NCBI RefSeq assembly: GCF_037042905.1 | Contig: NC_087252.1 | Span: 36,953,556 to 37,017,555 of the forward strand | DNA length: 64,000 nucleotides | Direction of reading: 5' to 3' | Source: Lytechinus pictus | Taxonomy: Eukaryota > Echinodermata > Echinoidea > Temnopleuroida > Toxopneustidae | In this document: one piece after another, positions 44,165-55,723 of the stretch | How positions within the stretch are numbered: position 1 is the stretch's first letter | Layout: the number at the start of each line of letters is the position of its first letter | Made by a program: the position numbers and the translations under genes | The notes under the pieces: generated by a model | Told to the model about the DNA's origin: nothing | Databases searched by the model: none | Seen by the model: the letters and a program-made list of their open reading frames with translations, nothing else

Positions 44165-45527
44165 CAGGGGCGGATCCAGCTTTCGCCAATAGGGGGGGGG
44201 GGCGAAAAAAAAAAACCCATATTTTCCCCGATCGGCCGCTCAAAGTTGATTTTTATTTGTTTCTTGAAGGGGTAGTCCTAACAGTCACTTCTTAGCTTTA
44301 TTCTCACAAAACATAAATAAATAGTCTCCTATAGGCCCTAATTGAATAGTACGAGCGCGAAGCGCGAGCTATTAAAAAAAAGGAAATTTAATGTATTTTG
44401 TCCTGAAAATTGAACATTCTGAGCAACAATTGTGATTTTGAACAAGATGTGTATGTAACTAAATAATCACTGCGAGCGCGAATCGCGAGCAGAAATTATT
44501 GATATATTTTTTAATATATGGAAAACAGACCTTAAGGACTGTTTACAGTTACCCATGAAAACGATACGTATTTCAATAATCAAATAATGCAAGCGCGAAG
44601 CGCGAGCTAAAAATGTTTTACCTAAACATTTTAAGCACTTTTTGTAATCATAAACAGGATAGGTATATATAACTAAACATTTCATGCGAATAAAAAACAA
44701 ACTGTGTATTTATTGTGTGCCCGTGTGTTTGAGATTTAGACCTAGAATCTGGGCATTCTAAATACATTTCTTTTATTATGAAAATCAATAATGCGCGAGC
44801 TGAAAAAAACAATTGATGGTGATCTGAAGAGGGTCAATTAAAGCAAAGTGGATATGGATCGTACTTCACAAATGATGCGAGCGCAAAGCGCGAGCCGATT
44901 TTTAAAATTATTATTTAAACCAATTAAGCACCCGGGGAAATTGTAAGGACATTTTGTCATCATATGAAAATGACTATTTCCTATCTCCTTCCTAAGCGCG
45001 AGATATGAAATTTGTCAATATCGATATTCCATTCTGAAAAAAGGGACAATTTAATTATTAGGTATTCATTAAATTGTTACCTTATTCATAGAGCTATTGC
45101 CTTATTCATCGATCTAATATTAATGAGAGCTCGAAATCTGTTAAAAATAAGGCCTGAAAACTGGACATTTTAAGTACATGTAATTTTTTAATATTGTTTA
45201 ACGGTCTACTTGTGCACATATGATAATCCTCCTATGCAGAGCTAGTCGGCCGTTGATGGAGTGCAGGAGACCCATGCATGTGCAGGCCGGAGAATGTCTT
45301 GATGCGCGCAGTTGTGGTTGTGAACCAACAGAATGCGGTGCCACTGCAAATAGGCCTGTGGGGATCGGGCCGGACCGTTATGAGGCCGTAAATTAAACAT
45401 GGGTATGATAACCTCCTTCGTACTTTTCTTTCTGTTTTTCAGCGTTTCTCTCAAGTTAAAAGGACATTTTTTTGGCCAAAAAATGGGGGGGGGGGCGGCT
45501 CGCCCCCCCCCCTTGGATCCGCGCCTG
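44165..45527. mobile_element. hAT-like non-autonomous element, 1.36 kb, 5-bp target duplication
   Basis: Ends CAGGGGCGGATCCAGC and, from the right, CAGGCGCGGATCCAAGG. TCATC is on both sides (44160-44164 and 45528-45532). Removing the element and one TCATC gives a sequence colinear, base for base, with the uninterrupted relative around 15550-15590. The interior contains the GAGCGCGAAGCGCGAGC repeat (reverse of 560-1545). The truncated counterpart in block 2 starts at about 55633. Confidence 0.85.
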
Positions 45528-45559
45528 TCATCAGTCCCCTCATTTGCATACGGATCAGG

Positions 45560-45828
45560 GGCCCGTCTTACTAAGAGTTGTGATTGATCCGATCAATCGC
45601 AACTATGTATGGAAAGCCAGCAAAGTAAATATATAAAATACATTTTTGTTTTAAACAAATATACATACGAATGTATATCCATAAATTCATTGATTTCTTG
45701 TCAATTTGGTGTGTTCTTCTTTGTTTACAAAGGACATTTTGCAAATTTCCTGTAGAAAAAAACACTGATGGATTTCCATAGAGTTACGATTGACTTGGAT
45801 TAATTTTAACTCTTTGTAAGACGGGTCC
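45560..45828. mobile_element. MITE with GGCCCGTCTTAC ends (block 1)
   Basis: Ends GGCCCGTCTTACTAAGAGTT and, from the right, GGACCCGTCTTACAAAGAGT, flanked by CAGG (45556-45559 and 45829-45832). Also present in block 2 at 55724-56010, so it predates the duplication. It sits in the same host TTAA MITE. Confidence 0.8.
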
Positions 45829-45995
45829 CAGGATGTTAATATAATTATTACGTGAAATTAGGCACGACTTTAAAATGTTATAACTTTCTTATTTTCCATC
45901 CGATTTTAATGAAATTTACAGTGTGATTCTTGTTTGATTTTTACATTTTTATTCAAACCAACTTTGGTTAGGGTGGACGTCTTGTTCTTTAACAT
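45829..45995. mobile_element. right piece of the host TTAA MITE
   Basis: AGGATGTTAATATAATTATT, TATAACTTTCTTATTTTCCA and GGGTGGACGTCTTGTTCTTTAA correspond to the right end of the 15151-15745 MITE. TTAA closes it near 45989. Confidence 0.6.
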
Positions 45996-46114
45996 ATTTA
46001 ACGGAAGGGCTGAACCATTATGGGTCAAGCAGCGCCGAGGCGCTGCTCTGCCCATAATACCGATAATTTACAAAGGGTGGGGTTTATTATACTGTACATA
46101 ATGATTATACTCAC

Positions 46115-46380
46115 GATACTCTTCGTGGATATATCTTCATGTTGGTTGCCTTGAACCAAACGTCTTTGGCCTCTTCATAGTCGGCTTCATTCCCCTCAAG
46201 CTTCAGGGGAAGTTTGCGACCAGTCGCCGTCTCAAAGCAACCGCCCACCAGTGCCGCGACGGTATACAGCTCGAAATATATGTCCATATCTTCTATAGCT
46301 GAAAGGCACTTGGTGAGGACTGTAGATCTAGACCTTGGAATGCACCAAAGTGCAACTTTCACCTGCTGCCTGTCAGCCAT
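46115..46380 (-). CDS. sulfotransferase-like protein A, exon 1
   Basis: ATG at 46380; the donor is TC|GTGAGT after 46115, so the exon is 266 nt and exits in phase 2. Encodes residues 1-88. KVALWCIPRSRSTVLTKCLS (8-27) matches the 5'-phosphosulfate-binding loop of sulfotransferases (PRSxST type). Its intron, 12124-46114, is 33,991 bp because the 29.7 kb transposon and other elements lie in it; the paralogue's intron is 3,572 bp. The reading frame and splice signals are intact. Promoter elements were not identified. Confidence 0.8.
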
Positions 46381-46646
46381 GATTGAAAAGACAAAAACTC
46401 TCCCAGTAAACTTGTACCAGTAATAGGCCTACGCTTTAGATTTCACTGTGTGGGGGAATAGATTAATGTTCTGTGACTGCAATCCCAATTTCACACCAAT
46501 ATTGTCATGCTGTTTACCGATCACAATGATCAGACAAGTTGATAAAATGATAATAGTTGTACCATGTTCCATGACCCTGCATTGTTCCCGTCATTGTTTA
46601 CCTAGCGACAGTAGGAAACGGCACTACGATCACAATTGTTTATTAA

Positions 46647-47393
46647 GGGGGAAGTTCACCCTGACAAAAGTTTATTGTAGAAATAGCAGACAAAATAATT
46701 AAAAAAAAAATATTGGCGAAGGTTTGAGGAAAAAATCCATCAAGGAATAAAGTTGCTAGAATTTTCATTATTTGATTTGTGACATCATATGCGAGCAGCT
46801 TTCCTACATAATGGTAAAAAGAATTCTCGGCAAATTTTAAATGGTTTTTACTGTAGGCCTACCTTTAGTATAGCAATAAACAAATCATTTCACACCCGTT
46901 TCTTAAAAGAAAGCAAAAATAAGTCATCCCGAACCATTAAAAAAAATTGTTGTTTAAAAGGGAAGTTCACCCTGACAAAAGTTTATTGTAAAAATAGCAG
47001 ACATAATAATAATTAGAAAAATATTGGCGAAGGTTTGAGGAAAAATCCATCAAGGAATAAAGTTGCTAGAATTTTCATTATTTGATTTGTGACATCATTT
47101 GCGAGCAGCTTTCCTACATAATGGTAAAAAAATTCTCAGCAAATTTAAAATGGTTTTTACTGTAGGCCTACCTTTAGTATAGCAATAAACGAATCATTTC
47201 ACACCCGTTTCTTAAAAGAAAGCAAAAGTAAGTCATCCCCAATCTTTAAAAGTGGAAATACATGCATTTTATATCAAATAATGTATGGTGTAGCTGCTTG
47301 TTTATGACGTCACAAATCCGAAAGTAAAAATTATAATATCTTTTTTAATCTTTAATGGATATTCCTTACACCTTCACCAATATGTTTTATTAT
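46647..47393. mobile_element. TTAA MITE, partly duplicated and 3' truncated (block 1)
   Basis: Begins AGGGGGAAGTTCACCCTGAC after TTAA (46643-46646). An internal repeat restarts at about 46958 (AAGGGAAGTTCACCCTGAC), giving a 310-bp direct repetition absent from block 2. It ends abruptly where the fold-back element begins, lacking the right terminus seen at 57190-57206. Confidence 0.7.
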
Positions 47394-47394
47394 T

Positions 47395-48419
47395 ACGGGA
47401 CGTTGTTGTCGGGGGTTCAAAAAGAGGCTTGCGCCAGAATCGCAGAATATGAGTAATATGATGATCAGACTTCTTGCTAATCAACAGACTTCCTCTTAAC
47501 CTTTTCATTATCTATGTCATAATTTTCGAATAATGCTGTTAAATTTTATTTACAAATTTATTTATTTACTTGAATTATTTTGTTTTTTCATTTAAACTTC
47601 TTTTACCTTTGAATTTTCCTTCATAAGTAAGAAAAGAAGACTTTTGTCAACCCAAGCAAGAAGATTTGCATTATTAAATGGGAAAAGTTTAATTATTCAA
47701 ATCCTTTCATTATGTGAAACAAATTATGTAAAAAGACATGAATCCATTTTTCAAGGGGTTATTGATTCCTTGACGAGGTTTAATTATATGCTTGACAAGA
47801 CAAAGAGAAAGGGATTCATGTCTTTCAATGGCAATGGTGTATTGAGTCAATATTGAAGGAGCTAGATATGGCGGATCGGGTAAAATGTTTTAAAAAGTTG
47901 TGAGCGAGCGAAGCGAGCACGCAAATATTATCTTTTTTATTACAATATCAAATTTTGTGATAGATTTTGACATAATATTCAGAAAATAATATCATATTTG
48001 ACTTTTTATCTTTCCTTTTATTTCCTTTCCACTTTTTTTCTTGGTCATAATTTTTTTAATTGAGGGGGGGGGGCGAGCATCCCCGAGCCCCCGCCCATCT
48101 GTATGGCACTGTTCAAAAGGCACCAATAACCTTCGTAGCACACAATGAAAGGATTTGAAAAAAATCAACACTCTCCAATACTTAGGTTGAACAAAAAAAG
48201 TTTTTGTTTAAAGAAGGAATATATTAAAAAGAAACAAGAAGCCAAAAAAAAAATAGATTTGGAAATGAATTTTGACCGCATAATTTGAAAATTATGGCAA
48301 AGATAATGAAAAGGTTAAGAGGAAGTCTGCTGATAAGCAAGAAGTCCGATCATCATATTGATCATTTTATGCCATTGTGGCGCAAGCCTCCTTTTTAACC
48401 CCAGACAAAAACATTCCGT
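47395..48419. mobile_element. fold-back element with long inverted repeats, 1.0 kb
   Basis: Ends ACGGGACGTTGTTGTCGGGG and, from the right, ACGGAATGTTTTTGTCTGGG; inverted similarity continues for about 120 bp (GAGGCTTGCGCC, GACTTCTTGCTAATCA, CTTAACCTTTTCATTATC). The centre contains GTGAGCGAGCGAAGCGAGCA. It marks the junction between the two duplicated blocks. No coding region is recognised. Confidence 0.7.
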
Positions 48420-49167
48420 GTTCGCTCAAGCATGAACGAATCTAAATTTTTTTTTCAATTGCATTTGAAAGATAAGACCTCAGAGCACCCATTAACACCA
48501 AAATATAGTACATCATAATTTGAAACAAAAATTGTATAGACTTTTCAAATCTGTCCCGTTTTTTTATACGCACTGTATAGTGTCACTATGCTATGCAGGC
48601 GAGAGAATCTATATTCTTCTTTCAATTTTAGCTATGAAGACGACGCACATGCAGAGGAGCAGATCTGAACACGATAAGCTAAACAATTTATTTATTTATT
48701 CAATCATTTATTCATTCATTCATTTATTTATTTATTTATTCATTCATTTACTTGACTTATTTACCCATGGACTTGGGTTGCAATAGAAAATTATCAAAAA
48801 TTAATATTTGTATTCAATTACAGATTTACAAATTGGCAAGATAGCTAGACAGAATTTGTCCCCAACACTGCCCCTCCACCCCTCCCCATGGGCTTGAGAA
48901 CGCTACTTGAAGAAAGGGTGCTGTTTTTTCGGGGGGGGGGGGTGACATTTAGCTCAAGAAAAAATCTAGAACAGACGGTTATAGCGAGTTTTAACTCCGC
49001 GACGTTCGGAGGGTTCAAGAAGACGGTTAATTTATTAAAATTGCCCGTCAAATGACAATGAACAGCTAGCTGGGAGGTGTTTAGCGAAAATGAACCAGAA
49101 TATCAGACTAGTCTCGTCCGAAGTTTTGGAGCTGACGAAAAAAATACAAATATTAATGTCTTTGTCC

Positions 49168-49509
49168 TGGTGGGTGTTTCATAAAGCTGTTCGTAAGATA
49201 CGACTGACTTTACGCACGACTGGTGACCCCTTCTTGTGATAGGTAGGAAATAGGAAGGTAGGAAGTAATTCCTTAAAAAGCTGTGTGCGCTATGAACGCC
49301 TAGCTTAGCCGGGTAATATAGGAGCGCCTTGAGCACCTAACAAGGTGGATATGTGCGCAATATAAATACCCTATATTATTATTATTATTATTATTATTAT
49401 AGAATATAGATGGTACATCCCGATGTCATTCATTTATGACCTAAGAACATGTTCCAGTCGTTCGTAAAGTTGTGCGTAACTTTACGAGCAGCTTTATGAA
49501 ACACCCACA
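49168..49509. mobile_element. GGTGGGTGTTTCATAAAGC MITE with nested SINE-like segment
   Basis: Ends TGGTGGGTGTTTCATAAAGC and the inverted copy GCTTTATGAAACACCCACA. Block 1 is uninterrupted here (TTTGTCCAGAGTCG near 10044). The interior at about 49235-49400 ends in GCGCAATATAAATACC and an (ATT)n tail, typical of a SINE inserted in the MITE. Confidence 0.75.
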
Positions 49510-49615
49510 AGAGTCGAGGACAATAATATTTTCGACAAAGACTTCTTGGTTATTTTTTGTCATGAAGGGCATTTGACAATATTTTCTCTGTTCTTCAGCC
49601 CTCCGTAAAAGACCT

Positions 49616-50045
49616 ATCGCGTGAGGCAACATCGTTAGAAATGTTTCATGCAGTCCCTCCTTAAAACCCACCTCTTTTGATAATTTCACTCATATATTTC
49701 GCTTCCATTGTGTTGGGCATAATGTTATACCCCTCAGTTGATTTGCATTATCATATTGTGTTCATATTTTTGAAGTCGGATTGTGTCCTTAGTTTATAGG
49801 ATTATTTGAATTTACATATATGATTATCGACCCGTTATATTTAAGATGTATATTCGCCGATTATCTATTTATTTGTATATATATATAATTGATTTTTCGT
49901 AATGGTGTTTTCACTTTCAGTTTCTTTGTTGTTCTTTTACTGAGATATCTTGAACTCATATTCTCCCCCCCCCCCCTTCTTTCTTAGCGCTTTGAAACTT
50001 TCGTATAAAGCGCTTTATAAATTTTGTATATTATTATTTTTATCG
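49616..50045 (+). mobile_element. 5'-truncated LINE 3' end (block 2 only)
   Basis: The left part encodes CFMQSLLKTHLF then stop, the SLKTHLF-like tail of a CR1/L2-type ORF2. It ends AAGCGCTTTATAAATTTTG and (TTA)n. TATCGC flanks it on both sides, and block 1 has a single TATCGC (near 10170), so it is an insertion with target duplication. Confidence 0.75.
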
Positions 50046-50250
50046 CAAAGCGAATTCAAAGAAAACCAACATAAAATGCTGCTCTTGCATAGAATATAAG
50101 GGGTCAACATCGAGGAAACATGTATAGTTGAATATTTCATTCATAGGTATATTGGTCTTCCCAGGGGAGTCGATCCGTGTTTCCGATACAAATTAAAGTG
50201 AAAGCAGAGAATGTCTAAAACTTTCTGTAAATATTAGTAATAGTTGTAGT

Positions 50251-51848
50251 CAGGGACTCAGTTTTATAATCATGAGGGGAGCAATAAAAAGCTCTCCTAG
50301 AACTTTTAAGGAGAGCGGTAGAGGAGCACTGCAAAAAGCTCTTCTTCAACATACAATTACAAGGGGAGCTTTTTGTCCAATTAACAAAACAGATGGAGGA
50401 AATATACATGTATGTACTAAGTTACAATCAACAACCAAAGGAAGGAAACAATCGAATATGCAATATTTATAATTGTTTTACAATCAACTATTACAATGTA
50501 TTGTAATTAGATTGTAAAACCTGTTTGAGTGAGGTTTTGACTTTGGCTAGAAGTTAAGTCACTGACAATTTTTTTTTTCGGGGGCTCCATTTTAATTTTT
50601 TTGTCAAATTTTGGGGCTAATTTTGCATTTTGGGGGCTCTTTTTAAATGCTACTTTTTTGTATTTTCAGGAATACCTGTTCACTTATTAATGAATTATTA
50701 CTTTTTGTTAAATATTGTATGATTTTTAAAGTTATTTTTTCATGCTTAGAATCTTGGATGTGGGTGTGTGTGGGTGTGTGGGGCACTGTGCGTGTGTGTG
50801 TGACTGTGAGTTGGACTTGGATATAAATGAATTCAATATCTAATTTCTACTCCGTCTATTCCAGTACAATACCTTGTACTCAGCCATGTACATGTAATAA
50901 AGGCCCACATACCCTAACTTTTCCTGAAGTTCTTTGAAAACGCAGATCTCCACGAAAATTGCATTTCTCTATGGGGGAGTCTAAATTCGGTGAGAATGTA
51001 TTCATTAAGAACTTAAATATACATGACAATGAAGAAATCATCAAACTTTATTGGCAGTTTTGAATAATATACATGAAATGTAAACTCTGTCTGAAACAGA
51101 AAATCACCATCATTGAGGCCTTTACTGAGCGAATTGTCCCCCAGAGCTCTGGCAGAGAGACAGAGCTCCGACTGGCTACATGCGCCAATGCGTTCGTGCG
51201 TGAGCCTGCCGCCGGCCTTGTAAAATAGATGGAGCTTTGTTTGATGATTTATTTTCTGATATTTACCTCATCCCCTAGAAAAAGAAAATAAATGATTTTT
51301 TAGTTATAATTAATAAATGAGGTAACTTATTTTGGATGTTAATAGGCCGTTTTGAAAAGCAAAGCCGAATGACAACTCACCAATGCTAGGTTACTAAACT
51401 CTAAATTGTGATATCTGTAGGGGAAACATGTGCATTAGAAATTGCACATGGTGCGTGGTAGTCATAATGGACCCCTGTTTCCCGACCGTTGCGTTGATTT
51501 TTTTTTCCCATACCTGATACCATGTGTATGGAAATACGTGGTACAGAAAAAAAGACGCAACTTCGGAATTTGAAACTGCGCTCCTCGCTATTTTCAAGGC
51601 TTATTCATGATTTTGAGTGTGGATATTGGATGATTTTTAAATGGTAAGCGGAGCTCGAACATATGGCGTTAGTGGGCCGTTGAGTTGTTATCACTCGGCA
51701 ATGATTTGGGGTGATTTCAAGGGCAACTTTAGGCATTTCCGCGCAGCTCAGCGATCGCGAGGCGCGCTATTAATCGCGCTACCTAAAATGGATTAAGGCG
51801 CGCATGTAGCGCGCGATCGCTCTCGCGCGCCTTAAAATCGAGTCCCTG
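50251..51848. mobile_element. DNA transposon with CAGGGACTC ends, 1.6 kb (block 2 only)
   Basis: Ends CAGGGACTCAG and, from the right, CAGGGACTCGA, with TGTAGT on both sides (50245-50250 and 51849-51854). Block 1 has one TGTAGT at the uninterrupted site near 11342. Inside the right end is a GC-rich palindrome, GCGCGCGATCGCTCTCGCGC (about 51808-51830). No transposase frame was found. Confidence 0.8.
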
Positions 51849-51997
51849 TGTAGTGCTTTCCAGTGCTCTTTAAAAGCACTCCGTTTATTTGCATTGCATA
51901 TTATACAATTTTTTAAGTTGTCAAAATTATGGGGGGGGGGGGTAGGCTTGAATCTATTAATTGCCTCTAAATCCCCACCCATGCAGGCAGGTAGGCC

Positions 51998-52634
51998 CTA
52001 TTGTAATCTATTTGCGTATAGCTCCCGGTAAAATGGCATCGAATAGTCAACGCAACGAATGACGTCATCATCGAGCTGATCACGTGGTATTGGTACCAAT
52101 TCAGTTGGTGCCTCAAATTGGGTACATTTAAAGGCCCTCTCGAAGAAACCTGACCCAACGCCCTCGAACAGGTTTGGTCCTGCTGTGTTAAAGTTCTGGG
52201 GGAAATCGTCGATGCTCGAGGCCCACTGGAGAAGGCTGTCGTTGTATGGGAAACCAATCGCTTCACAGAGGCCTTTCAAGATCTTCTGAGGGTTGGAGGC
52301 GAGATCATATGCATCGATGATGATTGGGTTGGGGTCTAGGTTGTCCTTGACGTACCTCCAAAGCTGGTGTTGACTTTCGTACCACGACATCGGCCTGGTG
52401 TTACTCGGGTCGTCCCGGATGATATCCAACTTTTTGTCCGCTGGGACAAATAGTCCCGTAGTCAACAGAACCTTCCGAAAAGACGCGTAGGCTCTCGTTG
52501 GTTCCCTCGTCACGAAGACGTATCGAAAGTCACGCGGAAGATAATCTTGGGCGTAGTCCTTATACTGGCACATTTCTTTCATCAAGACAAACCTGCTTTT
52601 CGTAGTTTCGACTTCCTCTTGAATATCATGGCAT
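51998..52634 (-). CDS. sulfotransferase-like protein B, exon 2
   Basis: Acceptor CTTGCCAG before 52634; stop at 51998. Joined to exon 1 (56472-56207) it gives 300 residues in one frame. It retains R132 and S140 in VFVTREPTRAYASF. Relative to copy A it lacks LG after KK and has mostly conservative changes (F/Y, E/D, Y/F, L/I, T/A). The pattern suggests selection to keep both copies working. Function as for copy A; the acceptor substrate is unknown. Confidence 0.8.
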
Positions 52635-53109
52635 CTGGCAAGTAAAAATGAAAGAAATTAATATTATTATTAAATATTAGTTTCTGTCGATACACAATTT
52701 TTCATGCATGCTCGATCTCACCAGGTTTGATAAAATATGCCCGACTAACATGACTAACACGTCTGACCTGTGTCAAAACTTTTTTTTCGTTTCTCTCTCT
52801 CTCTCTGTTTCTTTCATTTTATGCATTTCCAAATCCAAAGTATACCAAAGATATATCTCTATCATAAATTGTATATATATTTAAGTTACTTTCTGATCTG
52901 TGTTCGATAAACATAATATATATGTTTCATTATATTGCATTATGCTATACTTTCTCTATGTTAAATTTCAATACGTTATTTCTTGTTGTATATAGGTATA
53001 TTTCAAATATATGGAAAATGTATTGAAGTATTACTGAATAAAGACATACTGCTATATATTTCCTTATGTTATCATTAACTGAACAGGCCTATACCATGCA
53101 GTATAAAAA

Positions 53110-53172
53110 AAAATGAATATTAAATAAATAAATGAATAAACAAATAAATAAACAAATAAATAAATAAATATA
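53110..53172. repeat. AAAT/AAAC microsatellite in gene B intron
   Basis: Shorter counterpart of 12600-12692. Confidence 0.75.
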
Positions 53173-53569
53173 TAATAAATTATTGTAAAATGAAACGTCC
53201 ATATCAAATGAATGAAGTTTGTGATTAAATTCAATAATCGTACCAAAACTTGGCCAATCACTTGCAGGCTTATTTTAAGGAGAAAAAAAAGGAAAATCCC
53301 AGAAAGAGTGGAAATTGCGGGGGAAATATGATTTGGAGGGGGGGGGGCGGTTACATGGAGCAATGCATATGGAGCCGGAAAATGTATGTATGTAACGCCG
53401 CTGTTTGCGAAGAATACTACTTAGCACAACGATATGAAAACTGGTTCAAAACGAATGAATACATTGAACACAAACGATCATTGCTTGAAGAACAAACTAA
53501 ATTTGGAGACGAAAGGTAGAACCATTTATATTTCAAGGTGACTTTTTGAAGTTAGCTGAATTGGTACAG

Positions 53570-55106
53570 GGGGGGGGGCACTTACATTGACGAGCGGATA
53601 CCATGCGCGACCAAAAAGCACGTAAAAAGGATGTCTTTTTCAAGATAGGGCACGTTACGTACGTAACGTGATAAGGGTGTCAAAAACACAAAAATATTGA
53701 AAACAGGGTATCTATTTCGCTCGGAAAAATATACGTGTTTAGGGTCAAATATGCGGGGATGATAAAACAAAATCAAAATGTTTTATAAAGGATGTCCTTT
53801 TTGCCCCAACACTACGTGTTTATAGTCCGATTTGCGCGAGGTGTGGAAGGTGGGGCCGTACTAAACCAAAATAATATACAAATATATCAGGCTTTGAGAA
53901 AGTATAGTGGGAATTATTTATCCGAGGTTGGACTGGCAATTACTATTTTTCCCGAGGGGCGAAGCCCCGAGGGAAAAATAGTTACATTGCCAGTCCAACC
54001 GAGGATTAATATTTCCCACTATGCTTTCGAAAGAAACGCCTGATATATTTGTTTTATATCCCTCCAGTCCTTGCTGATTTTTAACCAATCTCGAACAAAT
54101 CTAACGTTGCCGGACCTAGTCCTACTCTAGCTGTCGAGCTATAAAATTTGCTAGACAGTTCATGGGTAGGCTGCGCGCGGCTTCTACCCGACTGCAATGA
54201 GAGGTCCGTTGCGCTGCGTTGCCGCAGATAGAGTGGCACTCAAAATAAATACCGGTACGCGCAGTTAAAATGTATATGCTCTAACGTTAAAAACTAATAT
54301 CGGATCTTGACTCACCTTGTTATGTATGTTTATTCCATATTTAAGGATCATGTATGAATGGCCGTCGGAATTATATTTTCTGCATTGTAATCAAAGTTAG
54401 ACCCAATTCCACACTGTTTTTCAGATTGTCGGCACGGTAATTTGGGTGAGAGCTTGTATTTACTTTATTTACTTTTTGCGGATGATCGATACCGGACGCG
54501 GTATGGGTCAAGTCAGGGAGCATGCGCAATTCAAAGTTGAGAGAAAATATCGAGCATGAGCATGCGCAGTTATGCCCATGAAAGTATATCGAAAAATATA
54601 CGGAGCTACAAGAAAACTATACGGAGCTAATTGCAGCGATGTGTTTTCCTATTGAAATTATACTTTGTCACATGATCACGAATTGACCAACCGTTTATCT
54701 AGAATACTCATGAATATTCATAAGAGGGATATAATGGTGTCTAAAGGTAAAACCGACGACCGACGGACGCGTGACATAACAATGAAATATCTCTGTACTT
54801 GTTTAGGGGTTCATTTCAGGGAATACTTGCTAAGACTAGAGTATCGTTTTGTTTAATCCAATACATGTTAAGGGGTGCATTTTCAGAATATGAAAAATAC
54901 ATCGATGTAATTGTTCAGGGGCTCAGTTCTGGGAATACTTGCCAATAGTATTTGTTTCCGATACTTGTTAAGGGTAGGGTTTCACACGCCAATACTTGTT
55001 AAGGGGTGCATTTTCAGAATATGGAATATACGTGTTTAGGGTGCTTTTCAAGACCCCGTGGTCGCGCATGGTATCCACTCGTCAATGGAAGTGCCCCCCC
55101 CCCCGG
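53570..55106. mobile_element. DNA transposon with long inverted repeats, 1.5 kb (block 2 only)
   Basis: Ends GGGGCACTTACATTGACGAG CGGATACCATGCGCGACC and, from the right, GGGGCACTTCCATTGACGAG TGGATACCATGCGCGACC, about 40 bp. GAATTGGTACAG flanks both sides (53558-53569 and 55107-55118), longer than usual; part may be chance. Block 1 has a single such site near 13073. Long ends plus a long duplication would fit a Mutator-like element. Inside is a palindrome (53898-54035) of CCGAGGTTGGACTGGCAAT and CCCGAGGGGCGAAGCCCCGA. Confidence 0.75.
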
Positions 55107-55621
55107 GAATTGGTACAGGGTGATTTTTACGAAAGAAGGTGTTAAGCTTCAGAACACGTGCTGCAATAAATGCCCTCCCTACAGCTGATTATCTCAAACG
55201 TTGGGGTAAGAACATGAACACTCGATGTAAACTTTGCGGAAACCATGAAACCCTGCATGGCTCTCTCTCATACTAAATATAATGTACTACTTCCCATATT
55301 AATGGCCAAGAACGTTTTTAACTACGGATATAATAGCATCATTAACTTTGCTGTGCAATCACTTAAACAGATTAATGACGCAGATATATTGATCTATATG
55401 CAGCCATGCAAGGTCACACAATAAATGGGGAACTGCATGATGGCATTATAACAGCAGAACGGCTGGATATTCAGATATTGTTATTGTGGATACAAACCGT
55501 ATACATGGTATAAATCAGTAGTAATTGAGGAATTAACTGATTCTTTCGAGCCTAATATCGAAAGCGCTAGGAGACGGAAATGTGAGAAATATGCCTTTCC
55601 AAATTCAGATTTTCGGGAAAA

Positions 55622-55690
55622 CTGTTTTTTTTTTTGGCCAAAAAATGGGGGGGGGGGGGGGCGGCTCGGCCCCCTCTTGGATCCGCGCCT
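55622..55690. other. deletion junction in block 2
   Basis: GATTTTCGGGAAAACTG matches block 1 at 13740 and is followed at once by TTTTTTGGCCAAAAAATGGG, which matches 45465 inside the 44165-45527 element. Only the right end of that element remains, through GGATCCGCGCCTG and TCATC. Confidence 0.8.
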
Positions 55691-55723
55691 GTCATCAGTC
55701 CCCTCATTTGCATACAGATCAGG

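Larger units (their letters stand above)
8965..47393. repeat. paralogous block 1 (tandem duplication containing gene A)
   Basis: Colinear matches to block 2 are: 8965-9330 with 48560-48920; 9790-10290 with 48920-50140 (interrupted); 11240-13360 with 50170-53570; 13080-13760 with 55118-55622; and 45460-47393 with 55633-57165. The unmatched interval 13761-45460 contains the 29.7 kb transposon. The two blocks are direct repeats in head-to-tail order, so this is a tandem duplication of the sulfotransferase-like gene and its flanks. Confidence 0.85.

Noticed and set aside
46111-46380. Pairing exon 1 of copy A with exon 2 of copy B
   Set aside because: All exons are on the minus strand; exon 2 of copy B lies upstream of exon 1 of copy A, so only 46380 to 11481 and 56472 to 51998 are colinear.
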